Under the pieces are notes generated by a model, which did not search any database, was not told where the DNA came from, and saw only the letters and a program-made list of their open reading frames with translations. The translations under genes and the position numbers were made by a program. A DNA stretch of 32,642 bases, from positions 1-32,642 of the forward strand of contig CANFWT010000029.1 in the NCBI GenBank assembly GCA_947450895.1, read 5' to 3'. Source of the stretch: Comamonadaceae bacterium. Its GTDB lineage: Bacteria; Pseudomonadota; Gammaproteobacteria; Burkholderiales; Burkholderiaceae_C. Numbering within the stretch: the stretch's first letter is position 1; each line of letters starts with the position of its first letter. This document shows, in pieces, positions 17,974 to 24,286 of the stretch.

Positions 17974-18037
17974 CTGGCACCGCGAAGGTGCGAATTAGGA
18001 CCGGAACTGGCACTATAAAGGCATGCATCTGGCACTA
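17974..18037 (+). promoter_or_regulatory. Phased CTGGCAC(TA) direct repeats, candidate MocR/TauR operator
   Basis: CTGGCAC occurs at 17974-17980, and CTGGCACTA at 18007-18015 and 18029-18037. Start-to-start distances are 33 and 22 bp, multiples of 11, so all three lie on one face of the helix. The last copy is part of CATCTGGCACTA (18026-18037), which recurs exactly in the divergent promoter of the MocR gene (26486-26497). A TATAAA hexamer at 18014-18019 lies between the last two repeats. MocR proteins such as TauR are known to bind direct repeats. Confidence 0.6.
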
Positions 18038-18149
18038 CTCGCCACGCCCTGGCGCAGACAAACTCTTAAGCTCATGCGACGAGGTCATGAGGCGGGCGCT
18101 AGTATGGCTCCGGCGCTTGCCGCACATTTTTTTAATGAAAGGTATCTGT

Positions 18150-19160
18150 ATGAACAAGACTTTGCTTCCCGTGCTTGCGAAAACCCTGGCGGGTATGTTG
18201 GTTGCGGCAGGTGTTAGCTGCGCTTTTGCGCAGGCAAAAAAAGAAGTGACCTTTGCGCACCAGGACATGGTGCTGCCGTACCGGATCGCCATGGAGTCGG
18301 CTGAGATTGAAAAAGCCACTGGCTACAAAATCAACTGGCGCATGTTTGGCGGCGGCGGCGACGTGATCAAGGCCATGGCCTCGGGCGATGTCCAAGTCGG
18401 CGAAGCAGGTTCTAGCCCTTTGGCAGCCGCCGTCAGCCAGGGCCAGGACCTGCGTCTGGTCTGGATTTTGGATGACATCGCCGCTTCAGACACCCTGGTG
18501 GCGCGCAACGGCTCGGGCATCAATGGCTGGAAAGACCTGGTTGGCAAGAAAGTCGCCGTTCCTTTTGTTTCCACTGCCCACTATTCGCTGATGGTCGGCA
18601 TGAAACTCGAGGGCGTGGATGCGAAATCGGTCAACGTGATGAACATGCGCCCCCCCGAAATCGCTGCCGCCTGGGAGCGGGGGGATATCGACGCGTCCTT
18701 CATTTGGGACCCGGTTCTGTCCAAAATTCGCCACACGGGCAAAGCCATTGCCAACTCAGGCGACGTTGGCAAGAAAGGCTATCCCACTTTTGACGGCTTG
18801 GTTGTCAACGCCAAGTGGGCTGCTGAAAACCGGGAATTCGTGGTCGCCATGATCAAAGCCATTTCCAAGGCCGACGCCAACTACCGCAATAACACCGCCA
18901 AATGGACGGCCACATCGCCCGAGGTGAAAGCCGTTGCGAAGTGGACCAAGGCTGACGAAAAAGAAGTGCCAGAAGCCATGGCTGCCTTTGTCTTCCCCGA
19001 CAACGCAGCCCAGCTGTCAGCCTCCTGGCTGGGCGGCGGCGCCGCCAAGACGCTGGCCAATACCTCCGCTTTCCTGAAAGAGCAAGGGCGCATCCAGGAA
19101 GTCAAGCCAGACTACAGCGCGTTTGTGGACGCCAGCTACCTGCGCGACGCAATGAAATAA
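18150..19160 (+). CDS. TauA-like ABC transporter substrate-binding protein
   Basis: This is a periplasmic solute receptor, 336 residues, of the taurine/nitrate/sulfonate class. The signal peptide is residues 1 to about 27 (MNKTLLPVLAKTLAGMLVAA, ending CAFAQA). Blocks shared with E. coli TauA include ALASGDVQIG-like MASGDVQVGEAGSSPLA, the AVPFVSTAHYSL segment, RPPEIAAAWERGDIDASFIW and FLKEQGRIQEV. ATG 18150 has an AAAGG Shine-Dalgarno at 7 nt; a long upstream open frame is rejected. The gene heads an operon with ATPase, permease, ureohydrolase and Rid genes. TauA likeness suggests taurine or another small sulfonate, but the coupled ureohydrolase points to a guanidino-bearing ligand. Confidence 0.92.
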   Translation: MNKTLLPVLAKTLAGMLVAAGVSCAFAQAKKEVTFAHQDMVLPYRIAMESAEIEKATGYKINWRMFGGGGDVIKAMASGDVQVGEAGSSPLAAAVSQGQDLRLVWILDDIAASDTLVARNGSGINGWKDLVGKKVAVPFVSTAHYSLMVGMKLEGVDAKSVNVMNMRPPEIAAAWERGDIDASFIWDPVLSKIRHTGKAIANSGDVGKKGYPTFDGLVVNAKWAAENREFVVAMIKAISKADANYRNNTAKWTATSPEVKAVAKWTKADEKEVPEAMAAFVFPDNAAQLSASWLGGGAAKTLANTSAFLKEQGRIQEVKPDYSAFVDASYLRDAMK

Positions 19161-19175
19161 TCTATGCCAAATGCG

Positions 19176-19195
19176 GTACGGGCCGCCGCCCGTAC
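19176..19195 (+). repeat. Intercistronic GC-rich hairpin after the TauA-like gene
   Basis: GTACGGGC (19176-19183) and GCCCGTAC (19188-19195) form a perfect 8-bp stem with a CGCC loop. No T tract follows. Placed 15 bp after the binding-protein stop, it is likely an mRNA-stabilising hairpin. Confidence 0.7.
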
Positions 19196-19214
19196 GAAGG
19201 GCAATATGCCACCC

Positions 19215-19248
19215 AAGGGGCAACTTGCACAAAGTTAGCCCCTTTTTT
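19215..19248 (+). terminator. Intrinsic terminator/attenuator between tauA-like and tauB-like genes
   Basis: AAGGGGC-AACT (19215-19225) pairs with AGTT-a-GCCCCTT (19233-19244), and a six-base T tract follows (19243-19248). It lies inside the operon, 29 bp before the ATPase gene. It probably gives partial termination, so that the binding protein is made in excess over the membrane components, a common arrangement in ABC importers. Confidence 0.75.
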
Positions 19249-19276
19249 CTTGAATTTCTGATTTCTGCGAACTGTT

Positions 19277-20065
19277 ATGCCCACATTGCACATCAAAGAC
19301 CTGACGGTGAATTACGCCGTCAAAGGCGGCACCTTGCAGGCTCTCGCGCCCGTCAACCTGCGGATGCAGGGCGGCGACTTTGTGGTAGCCCTGGGCGCCT
19401 CGGGTTGCGGCAAGACCACGCTGCTCAATTGCATTGCTGGCTTTTTGCCCCCGTCCAGCGGTGAAGTGCTGCTCAACGGTGAACACGTGGAAGGCCCTGG
19501 CGCAGACCGTGGCGTGGTGTTCCAAAAACACGCACTCATGCCCTGGCTCAGCGTGATTGACAACGTGTGCCTGGGCCTGCGCATGCGCGGCATGGGTACG
19601 ACGCAGCGCCGCCGTATTGGCGAAGACAAGCTGGCCTTGGTCGGCCTGGAAAAATACGCCGACCGCGCGGTCTATGAGCTATCTGGCGGCATGCAACAGC
19701 GCGTGGGCATTGCCCGCGCCCTGGCCAGCGACCCCGAAGTGCTGCTGATGGACGAGCCTATGGGCGCGCTGGACGCATTTACCCGCGAAACCGTTCAAGA
19801 AATTTTGTTGCGCGCCTGGTCCGCCTCGAACAAGATGGTGTTTTTCATCACCCACTCGGTGGAAGAAGCGCTGTTTTTGGCCACCCGCCTGATCGTCATG
19901 AGCCCCAGCCCCGGGCGCATTACCCACACCTACGACGACGTGCCGTTCTCACGCCAGTTTCTGGCGCATGGGGACGCTCGCCGCGTGAAGTCCGAGCCTG
20001 AGTTCATCCGCATGCGCGAAGAAGTGCTGTCCATCATCCACCAACGCGAGGCAGTCCATGTCTAA
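19277..20065 (+). CDS. TauB-like ABC transporter ATP-binding protein
   Basis: This is the ATPase subunit of the importer, 262 residues, acting on the cytoplasmic face. Walker A is GASGCGKT at residues 40-47 and the Q-loop is [11 protein letters not shown] at about 80-90. The ABC signature LSGGMQ is at 135-140, Walker B is VLLMDEP with Glu160, and the H-loop is His193 ([12 protein letters not shown]). These match the TauB/SsuB/NrtD group. The gene ends with an 8-bp overlap into the permease gene. An intrinsic terminator upstream may lower its expression relative to the binding protein. Confidence 0.93.
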   Translation: MPTLHIKDLTVNYAVKGGTLQALAPVNLRMQGGDFVVALGASGCGKTTLLNCIAGFLPPSSGEVLLNGEHVEGPGADRGVVFQKHALMPWLSVIDNVCLGLRMRGMGTTQRRRIGEDKLALVGLEKYADRAVYELSGGMQQRVGIARALASDPEVLLMDEPMGALDAFTRETVQEILLRAWSASNKMVFFITHSVEEALFLATRLIVMSPSPGRITHTYDDVPFSRQFLAHGDARRVKSEPEFIRMREEVLSIIHQREAVHV

Positions 20066-20876
20066 GCCATCCACCCCAGCGCTTAAAACCAGCGCTTTCA
20101 AAATCCCCGGGCAAGGGTCAAGTGCCGTCATCACCACCGTCACGATTGTTGTCATGGCGGCACTGTGGTTGCTGGTAACGAATATGGGCTGGATCAAGCC
20201 TATTTTTCTGCCCTCGCCGCAAGCCACCTACCAGCAGTTTTATGAGTACCTCACGGGTGCGGCCAATGACAAGCCGCTATGGCAGCACTTTATGGCCAGC
20301 ATGCTTCGCGTATTTGCCGCTTTTACATTAGGCTGCATTACCGCGATTCCTGTCGGAATTGCCATGGGCATGTCGCGTTTTTGGCGCGGCATTTTTGACC
20401 CGCCGATTGAACTTCTTCGCCCGCTGCCGCCGCTGGCCTATTTGCCGCTCATCATTATCTGGTTTGGAATTGACGAGCTTCCCAAGGTGCTGCTGATTTA
20501 CCTGAGCTGCTTTGCGCCACTGGCCATGGCCGCGCGCTCAGGCATGCGCAGCGCCTCGCAAGAGCAAATGAACGCCGCTTACTCCATGGGTGCGAGCTAC
20601 AGCCAGGTGATCTGGCACGTGGTGCTGCCTGCGGCCATGCCCGAAATATTGGTGGGAATGCGTATCTCGATTGGCTTTGGTTGGAGCACACTGGTGGCCG
20701 CAGAAATGGTGGCCGCCAATGTGGGCCTGGGCCAGATGGTGCTTAATGCGTCTAATTTTCTGCGAACCGACATTGTGGTGATGGGCATCATCGTGATCGG
20801 CTCGGTGGCCTTTGCGTTTGACCTGCTGATGCGCTGGGTCGAGAAGAAAGTTGTACCTTGGAGGGGACGGATGTGA
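20058..20876 (+). CDS. TauC-like ABC transporter permease
   Basis: This is an inner-membrane permease of the TauC/SsuC family, 272 residues, with about six hydrophobic segments starting at residues 24-42. Typical family blocks are [12 protein letters not shown], the [20 protein letters not shown] segment and the EAA loop around [19 protein letters not shown]. It overlaps the ATPase gene by 8 bp at its start. Its terminal ATG-TGA contains the GTG start codon of the ureohydrolase, so membrane transport and hydrolysis are translationally linked. It has the usual length for the family. Confidence 0.93.
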   Translation: MSKPSTPALKTSAFKIPGQGSSAVITTVTIVVMAALWLLVTNMGWIKPIFLPSPQATYQQFYEYLTGAANDKPLWQHFMASMLRVFAAFTLGCITAIPVGIAMGMSRFWRGIFDPPIELLRPLPPLAYLPLIIIWFGIDELPKVLLIYLSCFAPLAMAARSGMRSASQEQMNAAYSMGASYSQVIWHVVLPAAMPEILVGMRISIGFGWSTLVAAEMVAANVGLGQMVLNASNFLRTDIVVMGIIVIGSVAFAFDLLMRWVEKKVVPWRGRM

Positions 20877-21853
20877 CTGCAGCACCTGGATTTTTCAAAC
20901 CCATCACCGGCTCGGTGATGCCGCGCTTTGCCGGTATTCCCACGCTCATGCGTCTGCCCTATGTGCAAGCGCACGAGCCCGAGTTTGCCGATGTAGAAAT
21001 TGGCCTGGTCGGCATTCCTTGGGACGGTGGCACCACCAACCGCCCCGGCGCCCGCCACGGCCCGCGCCAGGTGCGCGACATCTCCACCATGATCCGCAAC
21101 GTCAACCGCGCCAGCGGCATCGCGCCCTTTACTTTGTGCAACTGCGCCGACCTGGGCGACACGCCGGTCAACCCGGTGGACCTGATGGATTCACTGGCGC
21201 GCATCGAGACCTTTTTCACTAGCGTCTGTGCCGCAGGCATCGCGCCCTTGTCGGTGGGCGGCGATCATCTGGTCTCGCTGCCGGTCATGCGCGCCATCGT
21301 CAAGCACACCGGCCCCCTGGGCATGGTGCACTTTGACGCCCACACCGACACCTGGGACGGCTACTTTGGCGGCTTCAAATACACCCACGGCACGCCGTTT
21401 CGCCGCGCGGTGGAGGAAGGCCTGCTCGACCCCAAGCGCACGGTGCAAATCGGCATCCGCGGCGCGCTCTACAGCGACGCCGAAGACACCTGGGGCCAGG
21501 AACAAGGCATCCGCGTGATCGACATCGACGAGTTCAATGCCCTGGGCGTGGAAGGCACGATTGCTGAGGCCCGCCGCGTGGTGGGCGACGGCGCCACCTA
21601 TGTGAGCTTTGACGTGGACGCGCTCGACCCGGTCTACGCCCCCGGCACCGGCACGCCCGAGATCGGTGGCATGACCACGCTGCAAGCGCAGCACGTGGTG
21701 CGCGGCCTGCGCGGCCTGAACCTGATCGGCGGCGACGTGGTCGAGGTCTCGCCCCCGTTTGACCCCAGCGGCAACACTGCGCTGGTGGGCGCGACCATGC
21801 TGTTTGAAATCTTGTGCGTGCTGGCCGAGAGTGTGCGCAAACGTCGGGGCTGA
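20873..21853 (+). CDS. Agmatinase-family ureohydrolase (guanidino hydrolase)
   Basis: This is a cytoplasmic dinuclear-metal ureohydrolase, 326 residues, cleaving a guanidino compound to urea and an amine. Metal ligands are complete: His132 in GGDH, Asp155/His157/Asp159 in HFDAHTDT, and Asp247/Asp249 in SFDVDALDP. The N-terminal MPRFAGIPTLMRLP resembles guanidinobutyrase/guanidinopropionase as well as agmatinase, so the exact substrate is open. GTG 20873 is chosen because it has a GGAGG Shine-Dalgarno at 8 nt and overlaps the permease stop as GTGA. Translational coupling to a TauABC-like importer is unusual and suggests that the imported ligand is its substrate. Confidence 0.92.
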   Translation: MTAAPGFFKPITGSVMPRFAGIPTLMRLPYVQAHEPEFADVEIGLVGIPWDGGTTNRPGARHGPRQVRDISTMIRNVNRASGIAPFTLCNCADLGDTPVNPVDLMDSLARIETFFTSVCAAGIAPLSVGGDHLVSLPVMRAIVKHTGPLGMVHFDAHTDTWDGYFGGFKYTHGTPFRRAVEEGLLDPKRTVQIGIRGALYSDAEDTWGQEQGIRVIDIDEFNALGVEGTIAEARRVVGDGATYVSFDVDALDPVYAPGTGTPEIGGMTTLQAQHVVRGLRGLNLIGGDVVEVSPPFDPSGNTALVGATMLFEILCVLAESVRKRRG

Positions 21854-21879
21854 AAAAAACCAAGGGCCGAGGAATCGCC

Positions 21880-22272
21880 ATGAACCGCCATCACATCAGT
21901 TCCGGCTCGCGCTTTGAGACCGACATCGGCTATTCCCGCGCGGTAGTGGCGGGCGACTGGGTGTTTGTCTCGGGCACCACAGGATTTGACTACGCCACCA
22001 TGGCCATCTCGGACGACGTACGCGAACAGGCCGCGCAGTGCTTCAAAAACATCGCCGCTGCGCTGGCCCAAGCCGGCGCCATCCTGGACGACGTGGTGCG
22101 CGTGAACTACATCCTGCCCCACAGCGCCGACTTTGAACCCTGCTGGCCGGTGCTGCGCCACTACCTGGGCCAGGCCCGCCCCGCGGCCACCATGGTGAGC
22201 GCGGGGCTGCTGGACCCGCGCATGAAGATTGAGGTGGAGGTGACGGCGTTGCGGCGGCAAGCTGGCGTTTAG
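21880..22272 (+). CDS. Rid (YjgF/YER057c/UK114) family protein lacking the RidA catalytic Arg
   Basis: This is a 130-residue trimeric Rid-fold protein, the last gene of the TauABC-ureohydrolase operon (26-bp gap, GAGGAA ribosome-binding site, ATG 21880). Family blocks include VSGTTGFDYATM, CFKNIAAALAQAGA, DDVVRVNYIL and MKIEVEVTALRR. In an ungapped alignment with the E. coli RidA C-terminus, the catalytic Arg105 aligns with Ala103 here (RPAATMV). It is therefore probably not a classic enamine/imine deaminase but one of the Arg-lacking Rid subfamilies, whose roles are poorly known and often linked to catabolic operons. Confidence 0.9.
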   Translation: MNRHHISSGSRFETDIGYSRAVVAGDWVFVSGTTGFDYATMAISDDVREQAAQCFKNIAAALAQAGAILDDVVRVNYILPHSADFEPCWPVLRHYLGQARPAATMVSAGLLDPRMKIEVEVTALRRQAGV

Positions 22273-22877
22273 CCTGCTGACAGTGCCAATGCGGGTTTGA
22301 TTCCAATCGCCTGCACCACCGCCCCCAGACCGGTGTGGAAGGTGCCTTCCACCACCTCGCGCTCCAGCTCCACCAAGTGCACAAAGTCCAAGCCAGGCAG
22401 TTCGGCGCGCAACGAGGCGGCGGTTTGCATCAGCTCCACCGATTTGCCCCCGCCGGTGCCGTGCTGGATTTGCGCGGGCGTGTAGGCCTCTAGCAAAAAC
22501 ACGCCGCCGGGCTTGAGCGCGGCCAGCACCTTGCGGTACAGCGCCTGGCGGATGCCGGGCGGCAGGGGGCAAAAGATGGAGACGATGGCGTCCCAGGCGT
22601 TCACGCCCAGCTCAAAATCGGCCAAATCGGCGCAGACCCGTTCAATCGCCACGCCCTTGGCGTCGGCCAGCGCTTGGGCTTTGTCCAAGCCTACTTGCGA
22701 GCCGTCCACGGCGGTCACCGCGTAGCCCTGCTGGGCCAGGAACACCGCGTTGCGCCCTTCGCCCTCGGCCAGACTCAAAACCCGGCCTTTGGGCAGGTGT
22801 GCAAAGTTGGCGGCCAAGAAGGTGTTGGGCTCGGTGCCGTAGGCGTATTCTTCTGAGCTGTAGCGTTCGTTCCACAT
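22269..22877 (-). CDS. Class I SAM-dependent methyltransferase
   Basis: This is a cytoplasmic Rossmann-fold methyltransferase, 202 residues, of the TehB/thiopurine-like group. Motif I is VLSLAEGEGRNAVFLAQQG, motif II ends in VTAVDGS, and the post-motif AALKPGGVFLLEAYTPAQ is present. The acceptor is unknown. ATG 22877 (MWNERYSSEEYAYGTEPNTF) has an AGGAGA Shine-Dalgarno, and the much longer open frame upstream is rejected because it runs through the yefM promoter. Its 3' end overlaps the convergent Rid gene by 4 bp. Its codons about 9-27 are duplicated 800 bp away beyond the yefM-yoeB module. Confidence 0.9.
   Translation of the reverse strand: MWNERYSSEEYAYGTEPNTFLAANFAHLPKGRVLSLAEGEGRNAVFLAQQGYAVTAVDGSQVGLDKAQALADAKGVAIERVCADLADFELGVNAWDAIVSIFCPLPPGIRQALYRKVLAALKPGGVFLLEAYTPAQIQHGTGGGKSVELMQTAASLRAELPGLDFVHLVELEREVVEGTFHTGLGAVVQAIGIKPALALSAG
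22796..22852. repeat. 57-bp direct repeat, copy 1 (inside methyltransferase gene)
   Basis: This stretch, coding for the N-terminal EYAYGTEPNTFLAANFAH region of the methyltransferase, recurs at 23601-23657 in the same orientation with 55 of 57 bases identical. The two copies flank yefM-yoeB. Confidence 0.9.
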
Positions 22878-22980
22878 GGTGTTTCTCCTGAGCCGGGTTG
22901 ATGGGCTCTGGCATTGGAACAGGGTTTGGGCTCGGACCACGGCCCAAACCAATGTGTCGGGTAATTTTTGGGAACCAGTT

Positions 22981-23000
22981 TTGTACAATAACGCGTACAA
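22981..23000. promoter_or_regulatory. yefM-yoeB operator/promoter palindrome
   Basis: TTGTAC-N8-GTACAA is a perfect 6-bp inverted repeat overlapping a likely -10 (TACAAT, 22984-22989), 15 bp before yefM. It contains TGTACA, the core hexamer reported for the E. coli YefM-YoeB operator. It likely mediates autorepression by the toxin-antitoxin complex. Confidence 0.7.
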
Positions 23001-23015
23001 CTCTGAAAAAACGCC

Positions 23016-23267
23016 ATGGACGCCATCACCTATTCCGCCGCGCGGGCCAACTTGGCTTCCACCATGAACCGCGTATGCAATGACCACGAGACCTTGATCA
23101 TTACCCGCAACGGCGAACAATCGGTGGTGATGCTGTCTCTGGAGGACTTTCAAGCGCTGGAAGAAACCGCCTACCTCTTGCGCAACCCGGCCAATGCCAA
23201 GCGACTGCTCTCGGCTGCGAGCCAATTGGCCGCTGGGAAAGGCGTAGCCCGCGCGCTGGTTCCGTGA
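23016..23267 (+). CDS. yefM: Type II antitoxin, Phd/YefM family
   Basis: This is an 83-residue antitoxin that binds DNA through its N-terminal Phd/YefM fold and neutralises YoeB with its C-terminal tail. The typical start MDAITYSAARANLASTMNRV, the central TRNGEQSVVMLSLEDFQALEE and the helical tail (LRNPANAKRLLSAAS) are present. Its stop overlaps the toxin GTG start as GTGA, the usual antitoxin-first coupled order. A palindromic operator with a TGTACA core lies immediately upstream, consistent with autoregulation. The module is bracketed by 57-bp repeats. Confidence 0.95.
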   Translation: MDAITYSAARANLASTMNRVCNDHETLIITRNGEQSVVMLSLEDFQALEETAYLLRNPANAKRLLSAASQLAAGKGVARALVP

Positions 23268-23518
23268 AGCTCGTCTTTGCCGACGAGGCGTGGGACGACT
23301 ACCTTTACTGGCAAAAGCAAGACCGCCGCATGGTGGAGCGCATCAACAAACTGATTGCTGAGGCCGCGCGCTCGCCCTTTGAGGGCATCGGCAAACCAGA
23401 ACCGCTCAAGCATGCGCTGGCCGGGTTCTGGTCACGGCGTATTACTGACGAACACCGCATAGTCTACCGGCCAGAGGACGGCGCCTTGCTGATTGCGCAA
23501 CTGCGCTACCACTACTGA
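23264..23518 (+). CDS. yoeB: Type II toxin YoeB (ribosome-dependent mRNA interferase)
   Basis: This is an 84-residue RelE-superfamily toxin that cleaves mRNA in the ribosomal A site. The length equals E. coli YoeB, and the known catalytic residues are all retained at identical positions: Glu46, Arg65, His83 and Tyr84. Family blocks are DEAWDDYLYWQKQD, INKLIAEAARSPFEGIGKPE and GFWSRRITDEHRIVYR. The start is GTG 23264 overlapping the yefM stop. The toxin is therefore predicted to be intact and active. Confidence 0.95.
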   Translation: MKLVFADEAWDDYLYWQKQDRRMVERINKLIAEAARSPFEGIGKPEPLKHALAGFWSRRITDEHRIVYRPEDGALLIAQLRYHY

Positions 23519-23657
23519 ATGGCGGCGCAGCCCTGGGGTTTGAACACACGCTCGGTGGACGCCGGGTAAGCCTGCAATTTGCCCTCGGGCCTGCGGGGCG
23601 GGTGTGCAAAGTGGGCCGCCAAGAAGGTGTTGGGCTCGGTGCCGTAGGCGTATTCTT
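23512..23657 (-). pseudogene. Methyltransferase 5' gene fragment (remnant)
   Basis: On the minus strand this stretch reads EYAYGTEPNTFLAAHFAH, the same as the N-terminal part of the neighbouring methyltransferase apart from one Asn-to-His change. It then runs into an unrelated tail ending in FKPQGCAAIQ and a stop that overlaps the 3' end of yoeB. No start codon or catalytic domain is present. It looks like a relic of a duplicated or disrupted methyltransferase gene left between the two toxin-antitoxin modules. Confidence 0.65.
23601..23657. repeat. 57-bp direct repeat, copy 2 (between the TA modules)
   Basis: This is the partner of 22796-22852, with 2 mismatches in 57 bases and the same orientation. 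Weak similarity continues a few bases further (TGTAGC). It ends immediately before the higBA promoter. Confidence 0.9.
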
Positions 23658-23662
23658 ATGCG

Positions 23663-23691
23663 TTGTAGCCCTTTGCACTACACACTACAAT
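23663..23691 (+). promoter_or_regulatory. higBA promoter with operator-like inverted repeat
   Basis: TTGTAG (-35, 23663-23668), a 17-bp spacer and TACAAT (-10, 23686-23691) form a good sigma-70 promoter 7 bp before higB. TTGTAG and CTACAA (23685-23690) are a perfect inverted repeat covering both elements, a plausible site for HigA autorepression. Confidence 0.65.
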
Positions 23692-23697
23692 CATTCC

Positions 23698-23976
23698 ATG
23701 ATCAAGAGCTTTCGGCACAAGGGCTTGGAGCGGTTCTTTTTGACTGGCTCGAAGTCGGGAATTCAGGCCGTGCATGCTTCCAAGCTGCGACTCCAGTTAG
23801 GCGCGCTTGACCAGGCTGTGAAGCCAGAAGACCTTTCAGCGCCCGCCTGGGCACTGCACCCGCTCAAAGGGGATTTAAAGGCGCATTGGGCGCTCACCGT
23901 CAATGGGAATTGGCGCATGGTTTTTACCTTTGAGGGAAGCGATGCCATCTTGGTCGATTACCTGGATTACCACTGA
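23698..23976 (+). CDS. higB: Type II toxin HigB (RelE/ParE superfamily)
   Basis: This is a 92-residue HigB-type mRNA interferase toxin. Family hallmarks are the start MIKSFRHKGLERFF, the middle LHPLKGDLKAHWALTVNGNWRM and the end VDYLDYH. ATG 23698 is chosen because it lies 7 bp after the promoter -10 and is the normal family start; a 32-codon upstream extension runs through the duplicated methyltransferase repeat and is rejected. It precedes higA, the reversed toxin-first order typical of higBA. A short leader implies weak translation or a nearly leaderless transcript. Confidence 0.93.
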   Translation: MIKSFRHKGLERFFLTGSKSGIQAVHASKLRLQLGALDQAVKPEDLSAPAWALHPLKGDLKAHWALTVNGNWRMVFTFEGSDAILVDYLDYH

Positions 23977-23984
23977 GGCTTTCA

Positions 23985-24260
23985 ATGACACGCATGCACA
24001 ATCCGCCGCACCCTGGCGAAGTCCTTCGGGAATATTTGGGCGCCATCACTGTGACCGAGGCGGCTGTGCGCCTTGGCGTCAACCGGGTCACCTTGTCGCG
24101 CATTGCCAGCGGAGCGGCCGGCGTTTCTGCGGACATGGCGTACCGCCTGGGCGACGCTTTTGGAACCAGCCCTGAACTGTGGGCAGGCTTGCAGTTGCAG
24201 TACGACTTGTTCCAAGCGGGCAAGCTAAAGCGACCGAAGATTGGAAAGTTGGCGGCCTAA
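23985..24260 (+). CDS. higA: Type II antitoxin HigA (XRE-type HTH)
   Basis: This is a 91-residue antitoxin with an XRE/Cro helix-turn-helix. The HigA hallmark HPGEVLREYL is at the N-terminus, the HTH is TEAAVRLGVNRVTLSRIASG, and the family segment ADMAYRLGDAFGTSPELWAGLQ follows. It lies 8 bp after higB with GAGG as ribosome-binding site. It should bind HigB and repress the operator upstream of higB. With yefM-yoeB just upstream, two addiction modules stand in tandem. Confidence 0.95.
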   Translation: MTRMHNPPHPGEVLREYLGAITVTEAAVRLGVNRVTLSRIASGAAGVSADMAYRLGDAFGTSPELWAGLQLQYDLFQAGKLKRPKIGKLAA

Positions 24261-24286
24261 CTTTCACGTTAAACCGGCGCGCGCGC

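Larger units (their letters stand above)
17623..18149. other. Long regulatory intergenic region upstream of the TauABC-like operon
   Basis: No credible gene is seen in these 527 bp. It contains the palindrome AAATTACC-N5-GGTAATTT (17759-17779). It also contains a nested stem in which TATCCC (17834-17839) can pair with GGGATA (17864-17869) around a CTGGG/CCCAG hairpin. A GCACC-GCGAA-GGTGC hairpin lies near 17976-17990. Three CTGGCAC repeats (17974, 18007, 18029) are listed separately. The stretch could hold a 5' leader or several binding sites. I found no match to guanidine-I, -II or -III riboswitch consensus sequences. Confidence 0.5.

Noticed and set aside
22878..23225. 116-codon N-terminal extension of the methyltransferase
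   Set aside because: It runs antisense through yefM and its promoter. ATG 22877 has a good AGGAGA ribosome-binding site and is the family start.
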